Origin: Takakia lepidozioides
Lineage: Eukaryota; Streptophyta; Takakiopsida; Takakiales; Takakiaceae
DNA: 64,000 bases
Assembly (NCBI GenBank): GCA_030704615.1
Contig: CM060733.1
Span: forward strand, 51,834,001-51,898,000
Direction: 5' to 3'
The notes below the pieces were generated by a model. It made no database searches and was not told the origin of the DNA. It saw only the letters and a list, made by a program, of their open reading frames with translations. The position numbers and the translations under genes are program-made. Within the stretch, counting starts at the first letter, position 1, and every line of letters starts with the position of its first letter. This document shows, piece by piece, positions 1 to 12,788 of this stretch.

Positions 1-1570
1 TAGCAATAGTCATAACTCCTTGGTATGTAGGATCATACACATGACAGGCCATGGTCGTCCAATCCTTCACTCGCTTCATGTGATCAAACATTACCCAGGA
101 CTTATGAAGATCACCCCCGGCCTGCATTCTACGCACCAGGCTAACTCCAGAACCCTCTGCAACTGTGGACAAGTTGAACAAGTGTACTTTTTGGGACCCC
201 TGTCCTGGGAAAACACTGTCCTGGATGAAGTCGTATCGACTTTTGCGCTTCAATTCTAGGATGTTGTCTACGTATCCTTTGTTGCCTGGCCCAGTCCTAA
301 GGACGTTGATTTGATAATGAGCATTTGGAGAAGCCAATGTTGAGAAATGGTCCATCACAAAGTCAAGCGATGCACTATCAAACTTAGTCGTTGTCTCGTC
401 CGACTCCCCCAGCAGATGTTTCTGCAGGAACCCTTTGCTTGCTGCCATAACAATGGCTGATGGTGTTGCAGTGGGAGCATTTTGAAATTCTTGCTGAAGC
501 AGCGAACGCACTGTGTCAACACTCTCCCTGCAGTCTCCTCACGACACTAGATGTGCATGGGTGCCCAAATGGATACAAGCCCGTGTGAGGTGGTTGATAC
601 GGTGCAGCACGTAGTACATCCGTGCATTGCATTCCGCCATGCACTGTGGCACGACTTTACAAAACTTGCAAACGACGGAACTGCTCTTTGGAGGAGCACA
701 CCCTACTTGAAATGGGTTGTCGCAGACTCCCTCCCACTTCGTCTCGTTTTCCACACCGGCCGTTTGGAAATGCTGGCAATCCAAATTTGCACAACGCAAG
801 TGCCCAGCGCAAATGGATCTCTGAAACTTCAGGCCATGCGGATTACAGATATTTGAAGTTTTAGTCCGACACCATGGGTGTCCATCGTGTTTCTTGTCCA
901 TGCCTGCCATGAGTCCAGCCAAACCTCCACATGACGTCGGAGGTGGCAGTTCAAAAACGATGTCTCCATCAAAATCAGCGGGTAGAAATTTCGCTCTTTG
1001 GATCCGCTGTGTTTCCCAAACAATGCCTCTCACATCGCTCTTGCATCCTGGCAACCCTCTCAACGACTGCAACTTGGGAATGACACTAATGATCTCCTGG
1101 ACATCGGGATCTAGCAGTATAGGAGGGTTCGTAGGAAGAAGGACCTCTGTGACTTCGTCTTCTGAACTGTCCGAGAGGTCGACAAATGTCGTGGAGGTAG
1201 TTTCTTCTGTCTTGATGGGGACTGATTTTGGCGCCTGCACCACCGAAGCTGCTATTCCGGGCGTGAGTATAGTGTCCGATGAAAGGTGTCTCTGATCTCC
1301 ATGAACGCGGTACTTGGCGGGTGGAACTCTCCACTCTTTTCGACCATCCCGTTTTTCCGACTTTTCAACCTAAGTTCCCTCAACCTTCCCACTACTATCG
1401 TACACCTCTCTAACCACATGGACGGTCCCAGGCTCAAAGTGGAATGTTATGCAAATCAAATCCTCCTCAACAACGGCCAGTCCATTGTTGTCGGCCACGG
1501 CGCTCAGGTACTCGGCTTGCAGAGGGGAGTACAGTATTACCACGTCTGAGGTGGGAGACATTGCGTGCAA
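1..1570 (-). pseudogene. Cys/His-rich transposon-type protein, 3' end beyond window edge
   Basis: One minus-strand frame stays open from an ATG at 1570 (or 1561) to the left edge except for two in-frame stops: TAG at 1370-1372 and TGA at 539-541. Residues on both sides of each stop read on smoothly, so these look like nonsense mutations and not gene ends. The N-terminal part (about 65 residues) includes DLICITFHFEPGTVH. A basic linker follows, then an acidic stretch (DLSDSSEDE), then a block rich in paired Cys and His (HPWCRTKTSNIC, GHLRCANLDCQHF, CKFCKVVPQCMAEC) that could bind zinc. The rest up to base 1 has no hallmark that I can name. I do not recognise a named family. The composition resembles proteins carried by plant DNA transposons, and the position next to a CACTA insertion fits, but a captured host gene is possible. 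Confidence 0.55.
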
Positions 1571-1957
1571 GGACTAGGGTGAAGCACACTGGACAATGTG
1601 GGGCGACGCCTCTTCTGTGTCCATACTGTCTATCTTCGCACAGTGTACTTTCTCATTTCCATCATTGTCATGGTAATCATGCAGCATTTCGCCGCCATAG
1701 AAACAGGTGAGCAGTATTAAGAATTACGAGGGTGCGTTCAATTTTCTGACAATGACATATTTGCCACGGACAAATACGCAGCCCATTCCACAACGACCCC
1801 TATGTAGGTCGAACACCAACTGACACCCACGGGTACGTGGTCTCCATACAGAGGTTCCACTAACAGGGCCCAAACCGGCAATGATGGTCCATGCCAGTTG
1901 GCCATCACCAAGTTGCACACCAGACAACCCCCCCAGCCGCAATTCCAACCAGTCAAT
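1571..1957. other. Flank between the left pseudogene and the CACTA element
   Basis: No supported gene. A minus-strand frame crosses from the element end into this flank, but it has no recognisable domain and depends on TIR sequence, so it is treated as chance. Confidence 0.5.
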
Positions 1958-1960
1958 TAA

Positions 1961-1992
1961 CACTAGAAGAAAAAACGGCTTTTTCCACGGCT
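1961..1992 (+). repeat. CACTA left terminal inverted repeat
   Basis: 32 bp, beginning CACTAGAAGA and ending CCACGGCT. It is the exact reverse complement of 14008-14039; the next base inward no longer matches. A TAA target duplication precedes it. Confidence 0.95.
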
Positions 1993-4105
1993 CTGCCATC
2001 TCACACCTGGCACATTCCACGGCTTTTATCACAGGTCTGTACACTAAGCCAAGGTGTGGGTCTAATTATGCCCTAACTGTGGGGTGTCTCACATGTGGTC
2101 CACACCCCAGGCAAGAACGGTGTGAAAACAGCCATGAGCGTGGCAGGGGTTGGCTTAGTTTACATGGCATGTTACACACCTGTGTGAAATGGGAACATAC
2201 AATTAACAAAAAACACAAGAAATGGGAACATACACAAGAAGGAGCCTGTGGCCTACTTTTGGTGCCTTGCAAATTGCAATAAGAGGCTCCGATCTGTTGG
2301 CAAGAAGTACCCGTTGCTCCACGATTACTCCCTGTGGTACACATTGACTGGCCTTCCATGCCCTCTCGGATGAGCACGATGTCATGGTGATCATGGATCG
2401 AGGTGAGCAAGGATATACATAGTGTCATTGACATACACCGCAATGTAGATTCATGCACTGTAGCTTCCCACAATCGTCTCATGCATGACGTTTTTGCTTC
2501 AGTTTTCAGTGTTGGTACTTGTGACGGTGTGATGGTTTGGGGGTGAAGCAGTAGCAATGCAGAGACTATCCACATTTCAGCCTGCGTACATTATCCTTTT
2601 GGGTTTTGCCTCAAGTTTATGTACTTAACTGGCCTCTCCTGTCAAAAATTGAGTGTCCCATGTACGACGTTCAGCTTGCCTCTTGTTATCTACTTCTCAG
2701 ACCTTTCAACCATACTGCTTATGAATCTGTAATACTTTTGTTTCATGTGTGGTGCAACAACTTGGTAATGGGCGGTAAAATTACAAGTGCACATGTGGTG
2801 ATGTCCACGTTCAGAACAAATAACAGCACATCTGGATGGTTGAAGGCATAGCGCCCATGAGCTTCCAGCTCTAGCAAGAAAGAGTTTTATTTTCGGAAGG
2901 ACCAAGTAATGTGGGGGGTTGCAAATCCATGCAAAGTACACACCCATAATGTGGACTGGTAATTGGTGTCTGTAACACATAATGGTCTTTGGATTGCTCA
3001 CCTCAAGCCCCCCATACAAAGTATGTATGTTTTTCAAAGAAAGGTCATCTCTACAATTCCAACTCGCAATCATGACAAAGCGGGGTGGTACATGCAGAGG
3101 GATGAAGCACCGAATCTCACAAACATGAGAAACAGAGAGAAATCACAAAGCAAAAGATCAACTTTGGCTATATATGAATCTGGAATCTCCATGATTCTGA
3201 ATTCATGGGTTCCGAGGTGCCACATACCTTCTTGTGATTCATGAACATTCTCCTCCACCATCACATCGCCTCTAAATTGAGCAATGATAGAAGCCTCATC
3301 CCTGTCACAGTGAGGGTTTTTAAACAAGCCAAAAAATAGAGTAACTGTGGAACGAGCCCTCTCTATGAGTAAGTCAAAGCCATCATAAATAGGGCCACAT
3401 ACTGTCATGTGCGGAGGAATTGAACCTGTAGCCAACTGAATGGCTCTGCCCCATGCATGGCTCTGCCCCATGCATGGCTCTGCCCATGTGACCTGCAAGC
3501 ACACAGTCAAAAAAGTGGGGGTTTACGAACTTGCCAAATCCCAAGCATCAACAGAGGGGTCCCATTAGTGGGGAAGACATGTGAATCAACATCCACAGTT
3601 GCAATGCCCATCAGATCCAACATATGACTTGTTGTGCAGATTGTCCCCCGACTGCACCAAACCAGAACAAACATTATAAAGAAGTACATCCCCAACACAT
3701 TGCACCCAACCCCCACAATCTGAACAGAGGGAAAATAGAGAGGGGGAGGGAGGAGCAGAGGCATCAGAATTCAGTTCGTAGCTAGAGAGTAAGTAAGGCA
3801 TGGATGTGGGCAGGGGGGGAGATAGTAGAGAGGTGGAGTAACAACTGAAGCAACCCAAAATGCCAACATGACACTATTGCCCTTTTACCAGGAATCATCT
3901 TCCTCGCTACATTCACAGGGAAAATAACCGCAACAAGTGGATGTTGCAGCACAGGATGTCCGCTGATTTGGGACTCAAAATGCGCCTCAGTGTGCCACTC
4001 AAAATGTCATATAATGCATATGTCATTTTACCAGGCCAGTGGCTGAAGCACAGGGTGTCCAGTGATTTGGAACTGAAAATGTCACTCAGTGTGTCAGTTA
4101 AAATG
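1993..4105. other. Left non-coding arm of the CACTA element
   Basis: About 2.1 kb between the left TIR and the 3' end of the transposase gene, with no supported gene. The first 250 bases hold subterminal-type motifs (CACATTCCACGGCT, GGTGTGAAAACAGCC, CTGTGTGAAA). Near 3862-4135 a segment containing a CAACATGAC..TATTG..CCTTTTACCAG pattern is repeated about 235 bp apart in diverged form, next to the 3' end of the gene. Confidence 0.5.
3442..3492. repeat. 17-bp tandem repeat, three copies
   Basis: GGCTCTGCCCCATGCAT is repeated with a 17-bp period inside the left non-coding arm of the CACTA element. The ATGCAT core is palindromic. No function is evident. Confidence 0.75.
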
Positions 4106-7100
4106 TCAACATGACGCTATTGTCCTTTTACCAGATGTAGTCATCTTCATGCTACTACTTTCACTACACTCATGGTCAGTGTTGCAATCCTCACTATCTC
4201 GGTGCCATGGTTCGTCCCTTCGTGGGGGCCTCATCATAGCAATAGTAGCCATCTCAACTTCGGTAAGGGTCGTTGAAGGTCCAAATTTTGTGTTGGGATT
4301 CACATCCTCCAATGCCTCCGCCACTTGCATCCTTACGCATGACTCATTCTCACCCAAGCTGACACCAGTGACATCATGTACCACGCGCCGTGAGCGCGGC
4401 TCCTTCTGAAGTACTACTTTCCAGTTACCAGCGTTGGAGGGCTCATTTGCAAAAAAAAACTTGCTCGACTTGCCATGGAAATGTGAATGGTTCATCTCCT
4501 GGTGGCAACATGCGATCGAAGTCCACGAGTAGGAAACCATACTCATCCTTCTTCATGGTGCGGTTGCGACCTGTCAAGCTTGCTCTGACCCATTCACATA
4601 TGAATACTACAGGAGTGACAGCACCATACTGAAGCTGTAAAATTTCACGAACAACACCAACATATTGCAGCTGGTTCATGACAAGGTTACCATCCACACC
4701 CCTTCCCGTTGACTCTTCGGCAAAAATCTGTGCAACCCCAGAGTCGAATGTGACATGGTAATCAACCACACCTGTTTCCACCACTCTGTAGTGATTTCCG
4801 TATGCCCACATAGACCGAAATGAACGAGCAACAAACCCTGGTGGCTTACACAGATGACGAATATTTGCATCATACGCTGCTCCTCTTGAAACAACATTTT
4901 GTACTGTCGACTGTATCCACATATGAAAAGCAGGCAAAGGCAACATGTTTTCGGGGTATGGAACGGTGCGTTGGTGTGCATTTCTCCCTTGGGTGGTGTA
5001 TGTGGCTCGAAATTCGGCTCTGGCTGATTCTATGGTGGCCTTCTCAATATCATAAAGTCTGGTCATACTCAATTCACACTTAGTCAGGACCATAGTATGT
5101 ACAAAGAGGCTGAGTGAAAATTGAGAATGCGCCAATTTTGTGTCCGGAAATGGCCCCCAGAGTTAGCATGTGAAGCCAAATAAATGATGTATACTTACCT
5201 CAGAAACGGTCTCATGCACGCCGTGTTGTGAAGCACATAGTCGTGTGCACTAGCCCGAAGCTCAGCCGACAGTTTTCTTGGAGTTCCAAAGCCCTCTAAT
5301 ACTTCTCCCGCAACACTTTCTTCTTCGTTGCAATCCCAGACCATTCTACGAGTTCCTGGAAATGCAGCCATGTACTCTATGAGGAGGCCAAGAGCCTCAT
5401 CAAGAGAATACCTCCTGGCCATGCAACCTTCTGGCCGGGCATAGCTCTTCACATATCCCTTCAAATTTTTCATGTACCTCTCGATGGGGTACATCCAACG
5501 CGAACTAACAGGACCACAAACCTCCAATTCATTCACAAGGTGTAGCACAAGGTGGGTCATGAGATCAAAGAATGAGGGGGGAAACTCTTTCTCCAACAAA
5601 CAAAGCGTTACAACCACATCCTCCTTCAGGGCTGGTAGTTCCTCGGGATCCACTGTTTTCATGCACAATGCGCGAAATACACGAGATAGCTTCATGATTG
5701 CGAGCCTTGGACCTTTGCCCAGCAAACCTCGAATGCACAAAGGTAGAACTTGTTGCATCAGTAGATGGTAGTCATGGCTCTTCATGTGTGAAAGCTTGTT
5801 CTTAGCAATATGCTTCTTAAATGAAGCACCATACCCTGTCGGTGTCTTTAGAGCACCCAAAGTTGCATAGAAGGTAGTAGTTTCCTGTCGATTCAACACG
5901 TAAGGAGCCTGCGGCTTCACCAACTTCCTGCCATCTCCGGGGTGGGGTTTTAACCATAAGTGAGGTCGTATGCCCTCATTCTCCATGTCCTTCCTGCTCT
6001 TACTGTGTCATTTTCCCCCAATATGGTGCGCAATATGTTTTCAGAAATGTTTTTTTCACAGTGCATAACATCAAGGGTATACCGTATCAACAAATCCTGC
6101 AATCATGGAACCACCATCAATATGGTATACTTTGATGGTAAAGCCAAGAGATGACATCTTAATAATGGGAAAAGGAAGAAACCAGCCTTGCATGCTGCAG
6201 ACAGTATCCAGAGAGACAAAAGCCAGACATTTTCATGGAAACAACCATATTGCTGCTACATGTGCCATACATAGGCGACTCCAAACTTGCTTCATGCAAT
6301 TTGCATTAGGCTGAAATCTAAGTCGTGTGTGATGATCCTTACAACTGTATCCATGCAACTATGAAATCAGCCCTGCCGACAAACAAACAATGAAGACATA
6401 CCCACCTTCCAATATGGCAGGTTCCAAAGGATCGACCTTCGCTTCATGCCATGGGATTTGGCAGGGCACACATTCCGGCGACGGCTGCCAAATGTTTCCA
6501 TGAACCTCTCGTTTTCCTCCGCATTTTGGAGCTGATCCACAGTGGATACTTGGGGGGGGGGGGGGGGGGGGGTCTGTGATCGGAGGCTCCATTGAAGTGG
6601 TTGCGATTGCGTCTATATGGATGGCCTGCTGGTAAGAATTTTCTGTGCCCCTGGTACACCATTTTGCTCAGTGCACTGGAGTGCCTGGCATCAAGATTGG
6701 GCCCGCACACGGGACAAGCCTTGTAGCCCCCAACTGCACACCCTGCTAGCATGGCATATGCAGGATAGTCATGTACTGACCACATCAGAATGGCTCTCAT
6801 GACAAAGGTCCTTGATCCTTCATTGCCAGATGCATCATTAGCCCTAACACCTTCCCACAACACGGTCAGCTCATCCACCAGAGGCTGCAAGAACACATCC
6901 GCATTGGTCTTCTTCACGGATGTCGGCCCTGGAATTAAGAGTGTCAACATCATAAAAAAAGGCTTTGTGCTCAGCCAAGGAGGAAGGTTGTAGTTCATGA
7001 GCAAGACTGGCCACGTAGACCATTTTGTTGATTTATCACCAAAGGGATTGATACCATCCCATGCCAGACCTAGTCGCAAGTTGCGAGGTTCAGCTGCAAA

Positions 7101-8308
7101 AGCAGGCCATGTATCGTCAATGTATTTCCATGCAAGGCTGTCAGGCGGGTGTCTCATCTTCCCATCTTGACTTTGGTTCTCCATGTGCCACACCATAAGC
7201 TTAGATATCTCCTTGCACTTGTACATGCGCTGCAGCCGGGGAATCAAGGGGAAATGCCGCAAGACCTTCTGTGGAACCAACGTCTTCATGCCAGGGATGT
7301 ACCGAGGCGCCCCACATTTAGGGCAAGATGGTGCATCCTGCAGATCTCCCCTGTATAGCACACATCCCTTCTCACAAGCATGGATGCTATCGTAATTAAG
7401 CCCAGCTTTTGTTATAAGTTTCTTCGCTTCGTAATGAGATTTGGGCAAAAAGTTCCCTTTAGGCAATAGATGTCCGTGAAAAAGTTTCAGAAGCTCATCC
7501 ATCGCTGCGTTTGTGACACCATGAGTAGCACTGAGCAAAAGCAACGTCGCACTCAAGCAGCTGGTGGGGCAGCCAACATACAGAGGTGTGGTTGCTTGAT
7601 GCTGAAATTGGAAAGCAGCACCGTCATCCCCATCCCCATCCCCATGACTTTGTCCATCATGATGGCGCTCGTCTTCTCCAAGCCCTTCATCCTCATTAAT
7701 GGTGCTTTGCACATTATCTGCAACTGCAAATGTTTCCTGCAACATGCGAATGATGTCGACGTCGGGGTCTAGATTCTCTCCACCACGAACAGGAACAGGG
7801 CTAATCTGTCTTTCCACATCATCCTCAGGGGGGCTACGTTCTTCCACAAAGTCTTCGTCTTCGGAGTCGACACTCTCCACCTGCATGTTCACCTGCAAAC
7901 TATAAGAGTATAGTCTTGTCCAAAATGTAACGTGTTGCATAAAACAGGGAATCTCCAAATTGACCGTGCTAGTTTCCATACAGTAGTCCACCGTACATGT
8001 ACAGTGGAGGGCCGTTCAACATTACCATTCTAAGGGCTTCATCCTAAGTTATGTCTGCGAGAAGTGAGGCGAGAGATGCACGTCACTCACCATGGGATAA
8101 CCCAACAGTGGATCCCGGTCGTTGGCAAGCAAATGCAATTTGGCAGTTTCCACGAATTGGAGTCGACCCCCATGGCAGTCGTTGCAGGACACATTATCTT
8201 TGAAATACCCAGTCTAGTTGCACGTCGTTCCTCGATTTGCCAAAGTCCTGCGTCAGTGTGGGGCACCGCAGTGCGGCGCCGGGTGTTTCTAGTTCCGGCC
8301 TCTCTCAT
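4106..8308 (-). pseudogene. TNP2-type CACTA transposase (Transposase_21 with DUF4218 and DUF4216)
   Basis: Transposase gene of the CACTA element. Four exons with GT-AG introns fit: 8308-8091, 7892-6406, 6096-5199 and 5109-4106. Exon 1 encodes an N-terminal zinc motif (CPCNDCHGG). Exon 2 starts acidic, has CEKGCVLYRG..CPKCGAPRY, then the Transposase_21 core (LAWDGINPFGDKSTKWSTWP, LLIPGP, AILMWSVHDYPAYAMLAG, KACPVCG) and ends KRRSILWNLPYWK. Exon 3 opens LDVMHCEKNISENIL and carries the DUF4218 region (HDYHLLMQQVLP, ERYMKNLKGYV). Exon 4 is DUF4216 (RSFRSMWAYGNHYRVVETG, FPWQVEQVFF, WKVVLQKEPR). Four frame breaks are needed: near 8186, in a 21-base G run at 6552-6572, near 6000, and in a 9-base A run at 4451-4459. 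Two lie in homopolymers and could be sequencing or assembly errors; the others suggest real decay. The gene is transcribed away from gene 2. Confidence 0.9.
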
Positions 8309-8477
8309 CCCCCACGAAACGCTTCTGGGTTTGGCTAGTTTTTGAAGTGGGAAGTCAGCGAGTGCTCGGATGTGGGGAACCTACGTTTGTGCTTGCAGGC
8401 ATTGGAGTATTTGTATGGCGGGTCCACCTCCCCTCTGTTTCCTATATGCGCTCCTTCTATTGTTTGATCAGTAGATC
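8309..8477. promoter_or_regulatory. Shared intergenic region of the divergent CACTA genes
   Basis: Only 169 bp separate the two start codons (minus gene ATG at 8308, plus gene ATG at 8478), so both promoters must lie here or in the first exons and introns. A TATATG at 8443-8448 is the only TATA-like word seen, about 30 bp before the plus-strand ATG. Regulation by the element's own proteins is possible but not shown. Confidence 0.4.
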
Positions 8478-11400
8478 ATGGTAGTCTTGTTTGAGGTCGA
8501 TTACTGCGATTTGAGCGACGAGGAGGAACCCGCCATGGCACGGACACGCAAGGCCTCTACACCCGACACCCCTCCACGCACTGCCTACGAGGAAGAGCGA
8601 GAGAGGCGCATAGCGGCCAACAAGGAGACGTTGGCTCAGCTGAACATTGGGAGCGTTGCGCGCAGGTGAGCAGATCACCCTTGTCCTTAGTATGCATGCT
8701 ACACAGGTAGTGAGTAGGGGTTTCCCACCACATTAGCCTACTGCTTTTCCCTCCCATAGGTTTCATGGTGATGGCACTTTCACGATCGCCTTTTGTTTAG
8801 GGCAAGATTCACACAGGGTTTGGAAAATGTGTGCGCAGCATAGCTAGGAGTGTACAACGGCCGACTAGGAGCTCCAAAGTTGTGTGGAACGGGCCTCCTC
8901 GACGAAGTGGGCGCTTGAAAGAACTAGCATTACCTTCGATGGCGGAGGAAGAGCCCGAGACTCCCCAGTCGGTGGGCTCTGAGGCAGAGGAACTCGACGA
9001 GCGTGATCAGGAGCTCGATGAGGATTACAACATAGATGACGACGACGATTCGGAGGAGGAAATGCACGAGGACATAGAGGAGGACGAGGATGGAGATGAT
9101 GTGGACAAGGTATCAGATTTGGAGAACTACATCAGTGGTGCATGTGGACTGACCGAGCCTCCCAATGCAACGCATGCTCCGAGGGCACCAAAACAGCCAG
9201 CTCCTCTTCCACGAGAGGTAAGTGGGCATTTGCTGTACTGATTTCTTAGGTTTGTGGCAGGATTTGCATCTTCTTATTTGTTTTTCCTTTTGGTCCCAGC
9301 AGTTTTTCCATTTTCCACTAGCAGGATGAAGCACCACTTTCTTGCCCTCTATACCTCATGATACAAGGGTTTATCTACTGTCTATTCCTTGGAACCCAAA
9401 TCTGTTATTAAAGTCTTCTATACATTTTTCCATTTTGTGCCATGAGAAATGCAACTCTGCAGATTGCTGACTCCCTCACAGGAGGTTCAAACTTGTGATG
9501 GCCTGTCTTAATACCCAAAAAGCGCAAAGGGGGTTGTGGGAGGGAGGGACCTGCACAGGTAGGGGGCTGCATATTGTGGTGTCATGTTGCAACAAGAAAG
9601 AAATTGTAGTGGGAGAGGAGGAACCCCCAGGAGCACGATGGTAACCGCCTCATCAGCCAGCCATGTCCGAGAGGGGGCGCTCACGACTCTTCCTCCCCCA
9701 TCTTCCTGCCCCCTCTATTTGTCAAATGTTGATAATATGTGAAGCCATTATCAACCATTATCATATTGTACTCTCATTGATATGTACGATGGTCATCGGG
9801 GCCAGATTGTGCCTACAAGGGATTCCCCAAAGAACCCCGAAAGAGGGTCGAAACATACAAGGAGGACTTTCCCAGTGACGTTTGGCGTGTTCAATGGATC
9901 AGACCTAAATGCATTTTGGGTGCGATTTTTGCTGCATTCAGTGTATGTATATTATAGAGCGCGTTTTTTGTTGATGTATCCTACATGATGTTCATGCTTT
10001 ATCTTCCTACATAACTCTTTCCCACATGTTGATTTGCAGGATCCAGTGAGAAAGAAGAAGGGAGTTGCTCCGGCAGGTGTCTTCAACCATCCCTCCCCAC
10101 GTCTTCAACCAACCCCGGATGGAGGAGGCCCTCCCTCCTTTCCACGTAACACTGGTGCGTTTTATCCCCCTGGCATTCAGAGGTATGCACAGTATGAACA
10201 ACAGACTGCTCATGTTCCAGCCGCCCCGGAAATTCACCCGCCCTTTTCTCAGTCGTACAATGCAAACAGCCCGTCAGGGGAGAACCGGTCATGTGCAGTT
10301 CCGTGTGGGGCATTTCCGCAAACTGGGGAAGCACAACATGCTCTGTTCAGCATGGGCACTACCACGAAGGTGTGTGGTACCCTCACCCCAACCCTCCCCC
10401 ACCTGCGCATCCTCCCCAGGCAACGTATCCCAGAAGCCCCATGTATAGTGCGCCGTTGCATGGCCCTTATTCCAGGCAGCCCATAGCTTCACCCAATTGC
10501 AACGCTTTGCGGCCTCTTCAATTCCCAAGCTCACCAGCTCCGAGCACAGGTTATGTTCCTGCCCACCCCACACCCCACGTTGGTGCGTGGCAGGGTTCAT
10601 GTCCGCCCGAAGGGCCCCATGTTGCAGGTTGTGAGGGAGGAGAGGAGGCCCGTGATTCCAATATGACTCCAGATGCGCAACATTTGACTGGCAAGGACAG
10701 AGCCAATTTTTTGCGCAAGGCGAGGAGAGTAGCACGGAGAGGGTTGAAGGAAACGTCTTGTGCAAATGTAGCTGCTGGGCAAAAGAGATTCATAGTTGTG
10801 TGTGGCAAAAAGGGCCCATGCGGGGATGCACGGAATGACTGGCTGGCAGCCCTGCGAGGGCAATGCCAACGTGTGCTGGACTGTTCTGTGCCCATCCATC
10901 TTCAACCTCAAAGTCTGATTGACGAGGTGGGTGAACTATTAGCAGATGATTGGGAATATTTACCTCCTGGGATAACTGGCGCCCAACTTCGAACTGAGAT
11001 TGGAGGCGTCATTAAATACCAGCGCATCAAACTGTTTAGAAAAGTGTACTCCCGTGGCAAACCTAAGCCCCACTATGTTGCGGACAAGACTTGGGCAGAA
11101 TTAGTGAGGCATTGGAACACGCAAAAGAGTCGTGATAATGGCAAGCATGCACGGGGGCATGTTGGTGCCCCTTCGAGATCTGGACGCAGTGGCCTTAGCG
11201 GCGTTGAGGAACGTCTGGTAAATCTGCCTGTCTCATGACATTGCCAATATATTCAGGTAGTGAGGTGTCTTGTCATTTGTATCTTACTCTTAGAGGATGG
11301 CACTAATATTCCCATATCCTGTCCATGTGTAGGCTAAGACAAGTGGTCGTCCTCCACTTCTATCCGAAATTTCGGGGAGCAAGAATAGCAACAAGGGGTA

Positions 11401-12788
11401 TGGTTCTGATTCAGCAGGGGCCACCCGATCTGTAAGTAACTAACCCACCTGCATTTGTTGCAATGATGTGCTTGTCAATTATTTATGGTTTTGCCTTCCT
11501 GTGTTGTTGTCCAATAAATTACCTCGCATGGCTAGTGCGATAGATGTATTGAATCGTATTTGCACTCTTTTTGTGGCAGGGCCTTGGAGCATTGGCTTCT
11601 CGGCTTGATGGCTTGGAAGGATGGAAACATACAATGGAGGCCAGCTCAATGGAGCACAAATTGGAATTGCAGGTAGTGAAATCCATGTTTGCCGCTGCAG
11701 TATCTAAGACAGACAAGTTCAACATGGCATTGGCAGCGAAGCTCGGTTTGGACCTGCCGAGGGATGAATCTCCATCAACATCAAACATTGTGTGTGAGTT
11801 GTCGCCCCCTGTTCATGGTGTTGTCCCACCTGCGACTACTGTGGAAATGACAAGTACAGGTGAGCAGCCTCCTAGCAGTGGAGGCAGTGGACAAAGGAAA
11901 GGGGGCAGTATTGTGGAAGAAGATGCCACAGGTGAGGACAAAGTTCAGAACATGGCATGTGACGATCCTTGCCTTAATTATGGTGCCAATGATGACCTAT
12001 CCCCCCTTATTGAGAAGGGAGTGCCTGTAGTGGAGGATCACACCGGCAGTGAACTTAGACAGAGTGCCCAAGACATAGGGGCAGGGGCTAAGGGCACATG
12101 AGTGGTTATTGTTGGGGCAGGGAAGAACATTGATTCAACAACAAAATTGGCCGTTGTACGGAAGGTAAGTACTCGTGTTCCTATATTCTTGTGCTGTTCC
12201 AAGTCGATTATGCAATACCTGCAGGCCGTTCATGACTTCTGTGTACATGTGTGGGTTTCTATTGATTCAGAAGCCACCAAAGGAAATTGTTGCGGTGAAA
12301 ATGAGGAAGAAGTCCGCAAGACTTGCTGCCAGCAACGTTGATGGGAGCCGTATGGGAAGCTTCAAAGCGCCGGCACCTGTTGTAAGTTTTCCTTCGTGGA
12401 AGTACATCCGTATTTTGTTTGTAGGGCTATATGATGGCATCTCGCGTTTTCCCTGTCCATAACTGTTGCATGTGCATAACAAATGACAAGGGCACATTGG
12501 TGGTGTTGGCTGTCCCAGTTTCAGGTTGGTGACAAGGTCACAATGTTTGACCCCAATGCACCCAAACGGAAGGCAGGCGTGGGCCATATATTGGGCATGT
12601 CGACTGACTGGCTGGCTTATGTCGTTCATGCCGATTATCATGTTGTCTCGGTTGAATCAGTACATGGGGCAGATGTTGCTCTACCATACCCCAACAATGA
12701 TGTTAGGCCTCCCATTGTGATGCTCAGTGACACTGTAGGCAGCACGGCCCTGTGGTCTGCCAAGTTCCTCAAACTGACCCGAACATGA
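8478..12788 (+). pseudogene. Second CACTA protein (TNPA position), DUF8039-like C-terminus
   Basis: Seven exons join in frame: 8478-8665, 8839-9217, 10040-11217, 11333-11431, 11580-12164, 12271-12381 and 12525-12788, about 930 residues. All junctions are GT-AG and, from exon 2 onward, phase 0. In order: a basic N-terminus, an arginine-rich RRSGRLKELAL segment, a long acidic run (IDDDDDSEEEMHEDIEEDED), a Pro/Tyr-rich region (YPHPNPPPPAHPP), a conserved-looking block at about 10680-11200 (RANFLRKARRVARRG, WEYLPPGI, RIKLFRKVYSR) like the DNA-binding Transposase_24 type, a helical segment, and a final exon (VGDKVTMFDPNAP..ALPYPNNDVRPPIVMLSDTVG) that matches the DUF8039 pattern. A one-base loss near 10350 and an in-frame TGA at 12099-12101 break the reading frame. 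In En/Spm the second protein binds subterminal repeats; that role is inferred here from position. Confidence 0.8.

Noticed and set aside
2066-2575. 169-residue minus frame in the left arm of the CACTA element
   Set aside because: No domain, no continuation, and it overlaps subterminal motif DNA.
10289-10911. Minus-strand frames opposite the second CACTA gene
   Set aside because: Shadows of the plus-strand Pro-rich coding exon.
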